Shown here: in pieces, positions 38,542-47,785 of the stretch
Position numbering within the stretch: position 1 is the stretch's first letter
Layout: the number at the start of each line of letters is the position of its first letter
Source: ATZT02 sp038145175
GTDB taxonomy: Bacteria > Actinomycetota > Actinomycetes > S36-B12 > UBA5976
Assembly (NCBI GenBank): GCA_038145175.1
Contig: JAYQPE010000002.1
Span: forward strand, 124,001 to 188,000
Reading direction: 5' to 3'
Length of the DNA stretch: 64,000 nt
Program-made: the position numbers and the translations under genes
The notes under the pieces: model-generated
What the model saw: only the letters and a program-made list of their open reading frames with translations
The model's database searches: none
Told to the model about the DNA's origin: nothing

Positions 38542-38859
38542 ATGCTTAAGAACTGGAATCTACGCTCAAAAATATATTTATTATTAAGTATTGCAGGATT
38601 GATTGGTACTTGGTATTTCAACCTCTTGGCAATTCAACAAGGTCGAGATTTTTTTGCTGATTGGGCAAGCACACCCGCAGTTTCTTCTGCCACCACTGAT
38701 CTATTCGTAGTTGCTACTGCAGCGAGTATTTTCATTTTTTTTGAAGGTAAAAGATTAAAAATGAAATATATATGGCTTTATATTCTTGGCTCTTTTCTTA
38801 CAGCCATTGCTTTCACATTTCCATTATTTCTAGCTATGCGAGAAAGAAAAATTAAATAA
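38542..38859 (+). CDS. DUF2834 membrane protein
   Basis: Small membrane protein of 105 aa with three hydrophobic helices (about residues 10-27, 50-67 and 75-98). RDFFADWASTPAVSSATTDL followed by a helix and FFEGKRLKMKYIW fits the DUF2834 pattern (a Phe-Ala-rich loop, then a charged EGxR loop). The function is unknown. It is divergent from the glycosylase gene and overlaps the end of the flippase-like gene by 8 nt. Confidence 0.75.
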   Translation: MLKNWNLRSKIYLLLSIAGLIGTWYFNLLAIQQGRDFFADWASTPAVSSATTDLFVVATAASIFIFFEGKRLKMKYIWLYILGSFLTAIAFTFPLFLAMRERKIK

Positions 38860-41263
38860 GATTTTTTCTCTGAAGATTTACAAATGCAAGCCAGCCAGGT
38901 AAAACTCTTAAATAAAAAGTGGCAATTCGATAAAGCAGAACTCCTGATAAAGCCAGGGCAGATGGAACACCAGTTGCAGTTAAACCCGCGACTAAAGTTG
39001 CTTCCACTGCTCCAATTCCACCTGGTGTTGGAGCGGCTTGACCAATGGTGGCCCCTGCTAAATATACGAAAGCAATTGTAAAAAATGAAACATCCGCATT
39101 AAAAGCTTTTAATGAAGCATAAAAAGAAATTATGTAGAAAATATTTAATATTGCAGCCGAGCTTAAACTCATAAATAATCTTTTAGGTTGTTGAAAAATT
39201 ATTGCAATTGTTGGAATAACTTGAGAAATAATTGGTTTTATCCTCGCCAGAACCCAATTTCTAATATTTGTTATAGATAACGCAATTATTATCAATGCAA
39301 ATAAAACAACAAAAATCAATAATGTAATACGGGGAGGTCTAAACGATAGGTCAGTTTGGGCACCTGCGATTACACCAGTTATTAATAGAAAAATTATGTG
39401 AACAAACAACATAATTACTTGGGAAACGCCAACTGCAGTTGCTGAAGAAGCGCCAGAAACCCCTGATTTGTTTAGAAACCTGATGTTTACTGCTACCGAA
39501 CCTAATGTTGGGGGAGTCACTAATGTTGCAAAAGACGCAGCTAATTGAGCTTGCAATGTTTTTAACCAGTTTACTTTTTCTATAACGAAAGAAAGAAGTA
39601 AAGTCGTTGAGGCAATATAAGTCAAAGTTGCACTTACTAGCGCTATGACAGCCCACTGCCATTTAGCTTCAGTGATTAATTCAGTTACATTTACCTGACT
39701 AAATTGCGGTACTAATAAATAAAGTGCTAAGACTGAGAAAAATGCTAGGAAAACATTTCGTAAATTAATTCTTTGAAATTGTATTGGTGCTATTGAAGAA
39801 GTCGAAGCAAGAGCACCTAAACCTTTTCTTAATTCGAGTAGTAGTTTCTTATTATTTTTTAAATAATTTCTAGTTTTCCTACTCATCGCTACGGTCTGTA
39901 AAGCTGGTATCACAGATACAAGTTCAGAAGTTTTGAAAACTTGCTGAGCAATAAATATTGATTTTTCAACACTTGAAACTCTAGCCACTGTCACAAGCGC
40001 TTCAGCTAAATCAATTCTTTGTTGAACTTCAGTTGCTGCAATAGCACCTGAATGCACAGCAGTTAATGCAATTGTGTGTGAGTTTGTTAGAAAAATATTT
40101 TCTGCAGATAAACCTCTATGAACAATATCAGCATCATGTAATTTTTGAATATTTTGTAAGAATTCCTTTAATTCCGGTTCAGTTATTTCTTTTTTTACAT
40201 TAGCTAATTCTGCAAAACTAGTTCCAGAAATATTTTCTAAAGCAATAAGAATCGAGTCTGGTTCTAATTCTCGAACCATTTCTACTTCTGGATTATGCAC
40301 ACCCGCTGCAGAAATAGCGTGTGCTAATAAAGCTGTTCTTTCCACACGTCGTCTAATACTCATACCACGAAAGTCACCAGAAGTTTTTAAAAAAATTCCC
40401 CGCAACCAAGAACTGATTACTCCAGAACCCTGTAATTCCCAATCGAAAACCCAAACATTTAAATTTTTTCCATTAGAAAGAGTTACTTGAAAAATTCTTG
40501 CTTCAGTTGTTTCCATTAAAAAATTCATGGATGTAATCTTGTGACCATCCGATTCAATTCCGGCTCTTATTTGGGATTCACTTGCTCTATTTATAGGAGT
40601 TCCTAAAACGTAACGAACCGCTAACCCAACGGACCAACCAAGAGAAATGTTTGCGATTTGTGCAACGATAGTTGTTTGACCAGCTATTAATGATGCAAAG
40701 ACTAAAGAAAAAACAGAGACAATTGCTATAAATCCAAGCCGACCTCTATCAAAAATTCTTGAAATAACTAGAAATGAAATTAAACCAGCAATTAAAGGAT
40801 CAAGTGGCGATACGCCTTGAGTTTGTAAACTACCAGTTAAAGCAAGAATTAATCTGGGAGAATTACTTTGAATAATAATTATTGATAACGCGAGTAAAAA
40901 TAGAACAGAAATTCCTGCTGCCAACAGGGCATCTATTAATTGTCTTGTTCTATTTCGGGTAAGTAATGAAAATGACACAATTACAGGAACAAAAATAATT
41001 GCAGTTGCCCCAATTGTGTTAAGTAAAAAAATAACAAAACTTGGAAGTTCCCTTGAGGCAATTGTTATATCTTGATCAATTCCCGCAGTTGTTCTGGCAG
41101 CTAAAGTTCCTATTCCTACTACGGCAATAGTTATACCTAGTGAAATGAGTAGGTTGATTAAGTCTCTTGGTCGCCTAGCAATCGGACGTTTGCTTTGTTT
41201 GTTGAAAAAGTTCATTGAATCTATCGTCCCATTACCTTGAATACTTTGGCCGAACGGACTCAT
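38852..41263 (-). CDS. Pseudokinase-flippase (LPG synthase TM) fusion protein
   Basis: Large membrane protein of 803 aa. Part 1 (about 30-215) has six or so hydrophobic helices. Part 2 (about 225-470) resembles a lipopolysaccharide/protein kinase fold, with HDADIVHRGLSAENIFL at the catalytic-loop position; the Asp of HRD is Gly, and the DFG position is not recognisable, so it is probably catalytically dead. Part 3 (about 500-800) has eight helices with ATIGQAAPTPGGIGAVEATL, the signature of the lysylphosphatidylglycerol synthase TM/UPF0104 flippase family. Comparable fusions occur in actinobacteria. A role in lipid or glycolipid translocation is inferred. An internal ATG at 41215 is an alternative start. 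Confidence 0.8.
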   Translation of the reverse strand: MSPFGQSIQGNGTIDSMNFFNKQSKRPIARRPRDLINLLISLGITIAVVGIGTLAARTTAGIDQDITIASRELPSFVIFLLNTIGATAIIFVPVIVSFSLLTRNRTRQLIDALLAAGISVLFLLALSIIIIQSNSPRLILALTGSLQTQGVSPLDPLIAGLISFLVISRIFDRGRLGFIAIVSVFSLVFASLIAGQTTIVAQIANISLGWSVGLAVRYVLGTPINRASESQIRAGIESDGHKITSMNFLMETTEARIFQVTLSNGKNLNVWVFDWELQGSGVISSWLRGIFLKTSGDFRGMSIRRRVERTALLAHAISAAGVHNPEVEMVRELEPDSILIALENISGTSFAELANVKKEITEPELKEFLQNIQKLHDADIVHRGLSAENIFLTNSHTIALTAVHSGAIAATEVQQRIDLAEALVTVARVSSVEKSIFIAQQVFKTSELVSVIPALQTVAMSRKTRNYLKNNKKLLLELRKGLGALASTSSIAPIQFQRINLRNVFLAFFSVLALYLLVPQFSQVNVTELITEAKWQWAVIALVSATLTYIASTTLLLSFVIEKVNWLKTLQAQLAASFATLVTPPTLGSVAVNIRFLNKSGVSGASSATAVGVSQVIMLFVHIIFLLITGVIAGAQTDLSFRPPRITLLIFVVLFALIIIALSITNIRNWVLARIKPIISQVIPTIAIIFQQPKRLFMSLSSAAILNIFYIISFYASLKAFNADVSFFTIAFVYLAGATIGQAAPTPGGIGAVEATLVAGLTATGVPSALALSGVLLYRIATFYLRVLPGWLAFVNLQRKNLI

Positions 41264-41290
41264 GTCGTAGGTAACTGGTGAAGTAGGAGT

Positions 41291-44200
41291 ATGTTGCCCG
41301 AAGTTCTAACTGATATTTCTCTGGATAATTCTGCTCTTGATGTCATAGGGACTCCTAAATTTGATGCCGAGCAGTTAAAGGCAGTTTCATTAAGAACTGG
41401 AAAAAATTTAGTAACAGGTCTTCCAGGAACTGGGAAAACTTTAGTTTTAGCAGAAAATGTTATTCAACAAATAAATAGCGGGATATCCTCAGATAAAATT
41501 TTAATTTTTTGCTTTTCAAGAGATCAAGTAAGAACGATGAGAAAATATCTATCACGAAGGTTGTTTGAAAAATCTATTCCCCAAGTTTCTACTTTTCATT
41601 CATTTACCCATGCTGTTATGCAATCTGCCTTGAATCAAGGAATATTAAGTGAAAATTATTCTTTATCACCTTTGCGTTTACTTTCTGGGCCTGAACAAGA
41701 AGTAATAATAAGTGAATTAATAAAAGGAAGTATCGAAGATAAATCAATTGAGTGGCCACAATATCTAAAACCATCATTACAAACTAGAGGATTTGTCAGA
41801 CAAGTTAGAAATTTGCTTGCAAGAATGAGAAGTTTAGGAATGGATCCTGATCAATTAATTGAAGTTGGTCAAAAATATGAAAACAATAATTGGATTGCTT
41901 TAGGCCATTTTGCAGAGATGTATCTTGATAACTTAGATGCTTCTGAATCAATTGATTATGGAGAACTAATACATAGAGTTAATTTACTCCTACATCAAGT
42001 AAAAGATTTGAAGGAATTAAATATTAATTATTCACATTTTTATGTTGACGAATATCAAGATATTGATTCTTCGCAAGTTAGATTATTAAAGAAATTAGTT
42101 TCACCAAATAAATTTCTATTTTGTGTGGGAGATAAAAGCGAGTCAATCTATCAATTTAGAGGCGCCGATATCCAAGCACTCGATAGATTTGATGACGATT
42201 TTGGTTTAAATGAAGAGATAAATTTAAAGTATAATTATCGTACAAAAGTTAAAATTGAACCAGAATTACTAACTTTTGATAGTTTTAATTCGCAAAGTAA
42301 TTACATTGCAAATGAAGTAAGTAAATTTAAATATGAGAACATTTCAAATAAATGGTCTGACGTTCTAATTATAATAAGAAACTCAAATTCGTTAAAAAAT
42401 ATACAAAGATCCTTAGGTACTTTTGGAATTCCAGTTGAAGTAGATGCCGAGGATTTACCTTTAATTAAAGAACCAGCAACTCGTATATTAATTGATTGTT
42501 TAACAATTGCTGGGGAATTAGCATTAGGAAAAAATAATCCAGCAAATCCAACAATTATAAAAGATTTATTAAAAGGCCCTTTAATTCAAGCATCAACTTT
42601 TGAGTTAAGAGAAACAGCAAGATTAATAAGAAAGAAAATTAAAGATTTAGAAAAACCACAAATAAGCTCTGATCAGGCGCTTTATTTAGCTGTGTTAAAC
42701 CATGAAAATTTATATGATCTACCAAGTGATACTACGAAAAGTAGTAGAACTTTAGGAGCACTTTTACATACGGCTAAAGAATTAATAGTAGAAAAAAAGA
42801 GAGTAGAAGTTGTTCTATGGTCTATTTGGAATTATGAAATTAAACAAAAATATAAAGAGCTTTATCAGGTGCAAGAATTTGAAGACAAGTGGAGTAAAAA
42901 TTTACAAAAAGAAGCTCTTTTATTTGGCGTAGAAGGAAGAATTGCAGATCAAGATTTAGACGCAATTTTGTCACTTTTTGACTTAGCTTCAAGAGAAGAT
43001 GAAAGAACTCTTGGGACAAGAGGAGTTCTAAATTTTATAAATGATCTGGGTAAACAAAATTTTCAAGCAGAAACCATTGACCAAAAATCATTAGTTGATG
43101 CAAAAGTAAAAATTGTTACAGCACATAAGGTAAAGGGATTAGAGGCAAAATATGTAATTATTCCTGATTTACAAACTGATATTTGGCCATCCTTAAAACT
43201 TAGAAATACTTTACTTGAAGTTGAAAGACTTGATTATGAAAATGTGGTTAGGCCACCTAGCAAAAAAGAAATCTTAGAGGAAGAAAAAAGGTTATTTGAA
43301 GTAGCAAAAAGCCGAGCGACTCAAAAAATCTTAATAAGTGCAGTTAAAAATGACTACGAAAATCATGCTGAACCGTCTAGTTTTCTTAACAATTTTTTTG
43401 ATGAAAAGCCTAAACATGTAAGTGGATTTTTACAAAAAAATCTATCTTTAAATTCCATTGTGACAAACCTAAGACTTTTAGCGGAAAATGAAAATGGACA
43501 AACTGAGTTCAAAAAAGCACTTGCTCAAAGACTTTATAAGATAAATCAAACCAAAGATATCTTTAATCGTCCCGTGAGTATAAATAGCAATCCACGTAAT
43601 TGGTGGGCTACTTTTTCAAGTAATGATGACTTTTACGAAATCATAAAAGAAAAATCTTTTATTAAACTATCGGCTTCAAGTTTAGCAACTTTAAGAGATT
43701 GTAGTTTGAAATGGTTTTTAGAGAGAAAAGCAGGTGCAACTTTATTAAGGCAAAATTCTGCCAGTATTGGTTCCATAATCCATGCGATTGCTCAAGGTTT
43801 AACCAATGAGGAAATAGATCCGAATCTAGAGAGTCTAAAAAAGGAATTAGATAAAGTTTGGTATCAATTAAATTTTGAATCTGAATGGCTTAATATAAGA
43901 GAATATGAAAACACTTTAGAAATTTTGCAAAATTTATTGAGTTGGCATTTGAAAAGAACCGATAAAAAAATATTAGGAGCCGAAGTTTATTTCAATTTTG
44001 AAATGTATTTTGAAGAAATAGATGCCGCAGCACAAGTTAGTGGTTTTATCGACAGATTAGAAGCTGATATTTATGAAACATCAAATATTCACATTATTGA
44101 TTTTAAAACTTCTAAAAATAATTTAACTAAAAATGAGGCTGGTCAAGATCCACAACTAGGGATTTATCGATTAGCTGTACAAAAAAAATCAATAAAATTA

Positions 44201-44446
44201 GAATTAGCTGAAAATGCTATCGATAAAAGTGCCGATTTAGTTTATCTTCGACTTCAAAACAAATCTGGAGTAATCGAAAGAGAAAGTTATGATGTTGAAA
44301 ATAGCCATATTAAAGAAATTATTAAAGATGCTCTGGTGGTAATAAAAGACCAAAACTATCAAGCCACACCTAATCCAATGTGTCGAACTTGTAGTTTTAA
44401 AAGAATGTGTCCTGCCCAACCTGAAGGCAGAGGTGTTATTGAATGA
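41291..44446 (+). CDS. adnA: AdnA-like UvrD helicase with C-terminal RecB-type nuclease
   Basis: Subunit of the actinobacterial double-strand-break resection motor-nuclease, 1051 aa. Helicase motifs: Walker A GLPGTGKTLVL at about 39-49, Walker B DEYQDID at about 253, motif III GDKSESIYQFRGAD, motif IV NYRTK, and motif V TAHKVKGLE. The C-terminal PD-(D/E)XK nuclease shows HIIDFKTSKN at about 935. Four cysteines (RDCSLKW near 803 and MCRTCSFKRMCP near 1030-1040) are placed as in Fe-S-bound AddB-type nucleases. It overlaps the next helicase by 4 nt. The A/B assignment follows the order in mycobacteria. Start ATG 41291 has a very close AGGAG, so TTG 41294 is possible. Confidence 0.85.
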   Translation: MLPEVLTDISLDNSALDVIGTPKFDAEQLKAVSLRTGKNLVTGLPGTGKTLVLAENVIQQINSGISSDKILIFCFSRDQVRTMRKYLSRRLFEKSIPQVSTFHSFTHAVMQSALNQGILSENYSLSPLRLLSGPEQEVIISELIKGSIEDKSIEWPQYLKPSLQTRGFVRQVRNLLARMRSLGMDPDQLIEVGQKYENNNWIALGHFAEMYLDNLDASESIDYGELIHRVNLLLHQVKDLKELNINYSHFYVDEYQDIDSSQVRLLKKLVSPNKFLFCVGDKSESIYQFRGADIQALDRFDDDFGLNEEINLKYNYRTKVKIEPELLTFDSFNSQSNYIANEVSKFKYENISNKWSDVLIIIRNSNSLKNIQRSLGTFGIPVEVDAEDLPLIKEPATRILIDCLTIAGELALGKNNPANPTIIKDLLKGPLIQASTFELRETARLIRKKIKDLEKPQISSDQALYLAVLNHENLYDLPSDTTKSSRTLGALLHTAKELIVEKKRVEVVLWSIWNYEIKQKYKELYQVQEFEDKWSKNLQKEALLFGVEGRIADQDLDAILSLFDLASREDERTLGTRGVLNFINDLGKQNFQAETIDQKSLVDAKVKIVTAHKVKGLEAKYVIIPDLQTDIWPSLKLRNTLLEVERLDYENVVRPPSKKEILEEEKRLFEVAKSRATQKILISAVKNDYENHAEPSSFLNNFFDEKPKHVSGFLQKNLSLNSIVTNLRLLAENENGQTEFKKALAQRLYKINQTKDIFNRPVSINSNPRNWWATFSSNDDFYEIIKEKSFIKLSASSLATLRDCSLKWFLERKAGATLLRQNSASIGSIIHAIAQGLTNEEIDPNLESLKKELDKVWYQLNFESEWLNIREYENTLEILQNLLSWHLKRTDKKILGAEVYFNFEMYFEEIDAAAQVSGFIDRLEADIYETSNIHIIDFKTSKNNLTKNEAGQDPQLGIYRLAVQKKSIKLELAENAIDKSADLVYLRLQNKSGVIERESYDVENSHIKEIIKDALVVIKDQNYQATPNPMCRTCSFKRMCPAQPEGRGVIE

Positions 44447-47400
44447 AAATATCTTTTACTAAAGAACAGATACAAGCAATAAGAGCTCCATTAGAGCCAT
44501 CACTAGTTTTAGCAGGTGCTGGAACTGGGAAAACAAGTGTTATGGCTGAAAGAGCTATTTGGTTAATTGAGAATGAAAATATTTCACCTAACGAAATTTT
44601 AGGTTTAACTTTTACCAATAAAGCTGCCTTGGAATTAAAAACTAGAATCAAAAATAAGTTAGCAAAAATAGTTGAATTTCTAGAACCAACGGTTTCTACC
44701 TATCACTCATTTGCCCTGGATATTTTGAGAGATTATGGTTTAAGTATTGGAGTTGATTCTGATCTTCAATTAATAAGCGAAACTTCAAGAATTTCACTAG
44801 CTTATCAAACATTATTAAATACCGATTTTCAAATTAAATATTTAGATACAAGTCCTAAAAGAATTGCTCAACAAATTGTTCTTTTAGACAATCAAATGTC
44901 AGAGCATAATTTGGAAAAAACCCAAATTATTGAATATTCAAATAAACTTTTTACAGAAATACTTGAAACAAAATCTAGAGTCGATTTAATTAATTTAGAA
45001 AAAACTTTACAACAACGAATAGAACTTGCTAATTTAGTTGAAGAATTTAGATTACAAAAACTTGAATCTGGATTTATTGATTTTTCTGACCAAATGAGGT
45101 TTGTTTATCAAATTGTTAAAAATAATCCTAATATTAAACAAGAATTACGGGAAAATTTTAAGGCCGTCTTACTCGATGAGTACCAAGACACTTCAGTTAT
45201 TCAACGAATGATTTTAGTCGAAGTTTTTGGCGATGCACATCCTGTGACTGCAGTGGGAGATCCCTTACAAGCCATTTATGGCTGGAGGGGAGCTTCGGTG
45301 TCTAATATCGATAATTTTACCAATCATTTTCCCTTAAAAGATGGGACTAAATCAAAAGTATTTAATTTAACTTCAAATTTTAGAAGTGGAATAAAAATTC
45401 TTGCGCATGCCAATAGTATTTCCAAAAGTTTAAGAGATATACATAACGCAATAAACATTTTAGTTGCAGACAAAGAAGATGTTGGTGTGGTAAAAGTTGG
45501 TTTATTTGAAACTAGCAAAGAAGAAGCTTTAGAAATTGTAGAGCAAATTAAAGATTTGATAATTGAAAATAAAGTAAATTATGAAGATATTGTGATTTTG
45601 AGTCGAAATACAAAAGAACTTCTGCCAATTTATGATTTATTGATAAAGAATGAAATTCCTGCAGCTTTTTCTGGAAAGCAAGATCTGATAGATGTTCCAG
45701 AAGTAAGTGAAGTCTTGTCTTATTTAAGAATTTTAGAAGATCCTACACATAATCCATCATTAGTAAAAATTTTGTCTGGTCCAAGATTTGAAATAAGTCC
45801 CAGAGATTTATCTTTTTTAGCAGATCAAGCAAAAACTTTAGTAAAAGATTTTTCAGGAAGAAAAAATAGTCGCAGTTTTGAAGAAAGCTTAAAAGATTCA
45901 CTATCTGGAATAGATGTAGCTGAATTAGCAGTTTTATCAGATGCGCTTAAAGAACCAGGAAATTTTAATTATAGCAATTGGTCAAAAGAGGTTTTCAAAA
46001 AACTACACGAAGAATTAGAGTATTTGCGAAAATTTATTACAGAACCTCTTTCTGACTTCTTATATCGAATCATGACTAAAACAGGACTATTAAATGAAGT
46101 TTTGTGCACAAATAATTTTATGACTCAGTCAAGATTTGAGGCATTGATGCAATTACAAAAAATTGCCCAAGTTTTTCAAGAATCAAATGCTCATGCCGTG
46201 GTTCGTCAATTCATAGAGTTTTTGGATGATGCAGATGATTTAAATTCCGGAATTGAATTTGAAAATATTAATAATAGTAATTCGATTTCTCTAATGACTA
46301 TTCATAGTGCAAAAGGGTTAGAATTTCCATACGTATTTATAACTGCTCTGACCGAGAAAATATTTCCAAGCAATAAAGGGTCAAATTGGATAACTAATCC
46401 CTCTTTGATTCCATTTGAAATTCGACAAGACCAAGAAGTTTTAGTTAAAAATTTTAAAACTACAAGTAAGGAATTCAAAATTTATGAGGAAGAATGCAAA
46501 AATTTGCAAGAATTAGAAGAGCGAAGATTGATATATGTTGCTTTAACTAGAGCTGAAAAACAATTAGTTGTTACTGGACATTGGTGGGGTCCAACACAAA
46601 AAAACGTCCAAGGACCATCAATTTTCTTAAAAGAATTGCATCAAGTTTTACAAAATGGTCATGGAGAAATCTTAAAGTGGCAGATGGAGGTCTCTGAAAA
46701 TAATCCCAATATGGAAAATAAATTAAGTTTTACTTGGCCCAAACCTCTTGATGAAAGAAAAAGACTTGGAAGAAGAGATCTTGCTAATTTAGTATTAAAT
46801 CCTCAAGTATTTGATGAATCAAAATTATCGATAGAACAAAATCAATTTTTGAAACAAATTGACCAAGAGATTGAAGTTTTAATTAAAAGTGTGCAAGATG
46901 AAAATTTGAAAATTCGAAGAGTGCCAATTCCAGAATATTTAAACGTGACCAAATCGATTAGATTAATTAGAGATTCAAAAGATTTTGCCGCAAATCTATT
47001 GCGACCAATGCCACATAAACCAATAGATCAATCTCGCCGTGGAACACAATTTCATTACTGGGTGGAAAAGTTTTTTGCTAAACCTGCCCTTTTTGACACA
47101 CTTGATATAGAGGGATCTGCAGATCAAAGTTATATAGATGATCAAGCTTTAGAAATAATGAAGCAAGCATTTACTGATTCGATTTGGGCAAAATTAGAAC
47201 CTCTTGCTTTAGAGTGGCCATTTGAAATATCAATAGAGGGAAGATCTTTGCGCGGAAGAATAGATGCGGTATTTAAAGATGGTGAGGATATTTTATTAAT
47301 TGATTGGAAAACAGGGCAAATTGATAAATCCGATAACTTACAACTTGGTTGGTACAGGCATGCTTGGTGGAAATCAAATGGCACAGATCCAAGCAAACTC

Positions 47401-47505
47401 AAAGCGGGATTTGTATATGTGCCAAGCATGGTGTTTAAACCCGAATTAAACCCATTTGCAGTTGATGATGAAGTGTTTAAGTTCAAAAAATTAGATTTAA
47501 AGTAG
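44443..47505 (+). CDS. adnB: AdnB-like UvrD helicase with C-terminal RecB-type nuclease
   Basis: Partner of the upstream gene in break resection, 1020 aa. All SF1A motifs are intact: LAGAGTGKTSVMAERA at about 23-38, LTFTNKAALELKTR, LLDEYQDTS at about 243, GDPLQAIYGWRGAS, NFRSG, IHSAKGLEFPYVFI and YVALTRAEKQL. The C-terminal nuclease has ILLIDWKTGQ at about 950 with QLGWYRHAWW after it, and lacks the cysteine cluster seen in AdnA. ATG 44443 overlaps the adnA stop (ATGA). The complete motor motifs agree with AdnB being the leading translocase in mycobacteria. Confidence 0.87.
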   Translation: MKISFTKEQIQAIRAPLEPSLVLAGAGTGKTSVMAERAIWLIENENISPNEILGLTFTNKAALELKTRIKNKLAKIVEFLEPTVSTYHSFALDILRDYGLSIGVDSDLQLISETSRISLAYQTLLNTDFQIKYLDTSPKRIAQQIVLLDNQMSEHNLEKTQIIEYSNKLFTEILETKSRVDLINLEKTLQQRIELANLVEEFRLQKLESGFIDFSDQMRFVYQIVKNNPNIKQELRENFKAVLLDEYQDTSVIQRMILVEVFGDAHPVTAVGDPLQAIYGWRGASVSNIDNFTNHFPLKDGTKSKVFNLTSNFRSGIKILAHANSISKSLRDIHNAINILVADKEDVGVVKVGLFETSKEEALEIVEQIKDLIIENKVNYEDIVILSRNTKELLPIYDLLIKNEIPAAFSGKQDLIDVPEVSEVLSYLRILEDPTHNPSLVKILSGPRFEISPRDLSFLADQAKTLVKDFSGRKNSRSFEESLKDSLSGIDVAELAVLSDALKEPGNFNYSNWSKEVFKKLHEELEYLRKFITEPLSDFLYRIMTKTGLLNEVLCTNNFMTQSRFEALMQLQKIAQVFQESNAHAVVRQFIEFLDDADDLNSGIEFENINNSNSISLMTIHSAKGLEFPYVFITALTEKIFPSNKGSNWITNPSLIPFEIRQDQEVLVKNFKTTSKEFKIYEEECKNLQELEERRLIYVALTRAEKQLVVTGHWWGPTQKNVQGPSIFLKELHQVLQNGHGEILKWQMEVSENNPNMENKLSFTWPKPLDERKRLGRRDLANLVLNPQVFDESKLSIEQNQFLKQIDQEIEVLIKSVQDENLKIRRVPIPEYLNVTKSIRLIRDSKDFAANLLRPMPHKPIDQSRRGTQFHYWVEKFFAKPALFDTLDIEGSADQSYIDDQALEIMKQAFTDSIWAKLEPLALEWPFEISIEGRSLRGRIDAVFKDGEDILLIDWKTGQIDKSDNLQLGWYRHAWWKSNGTDPSKLKAGFVYVPSMVFKPELNPFAVDDEVFKFKKLDLK

Positions 47506-47545
47506 GCAAAATGTTTATATTTAATTCATATGAAAGGATATCTTT

Positions 47546-47785
47546 ATGGCTAAATTAACAATGTATTCAACTCAGTGGTGTGGTTACTGTCAAAGATTAA
47601 AAGCGCAATTAAAACGAGAAAACATAGATTTTGATGAAGTAGATATAGAGCAAGATGAAAATGCTGCAAATTTAGTGGAGAAAGTTAATGGCGGTAACAG
47701 AACTGTTCCCACCATAGTTTACGAAGATGGTTCAGCTGTAACAAATCCATCATTAATTCAAGTAAAGGAAAAGCTAGGACTTTAA
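47546..47785 (+). CDS. mrx1: Mycoredoxin (glutaredoxin-like)
   Basis: Small thiol oxidoreductase of 79 aa. The active site CGYC in STQWCGYCQRLKAQL and the cis-Pro segment NRTVPTIVYEDGS fit mycoredoxin-1, which reduces mycothiol mixed disulfides in actinobacteria. GAAAGGA precedes the ATG. It directly abuts uvrD2, with no base between, a pairing also found in mycobacteria. Mycothiol use is inferred from lineage; no mycothiol gene is in the window. Confidence 0.88.
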   Translation: MAKLTMYSTQWCGYCQRLKAQLKRENIDFDEVDIEQDENAANLVEKVNGGNRTVPTIVYEDGSAVTNPSLIQVKEKLGL

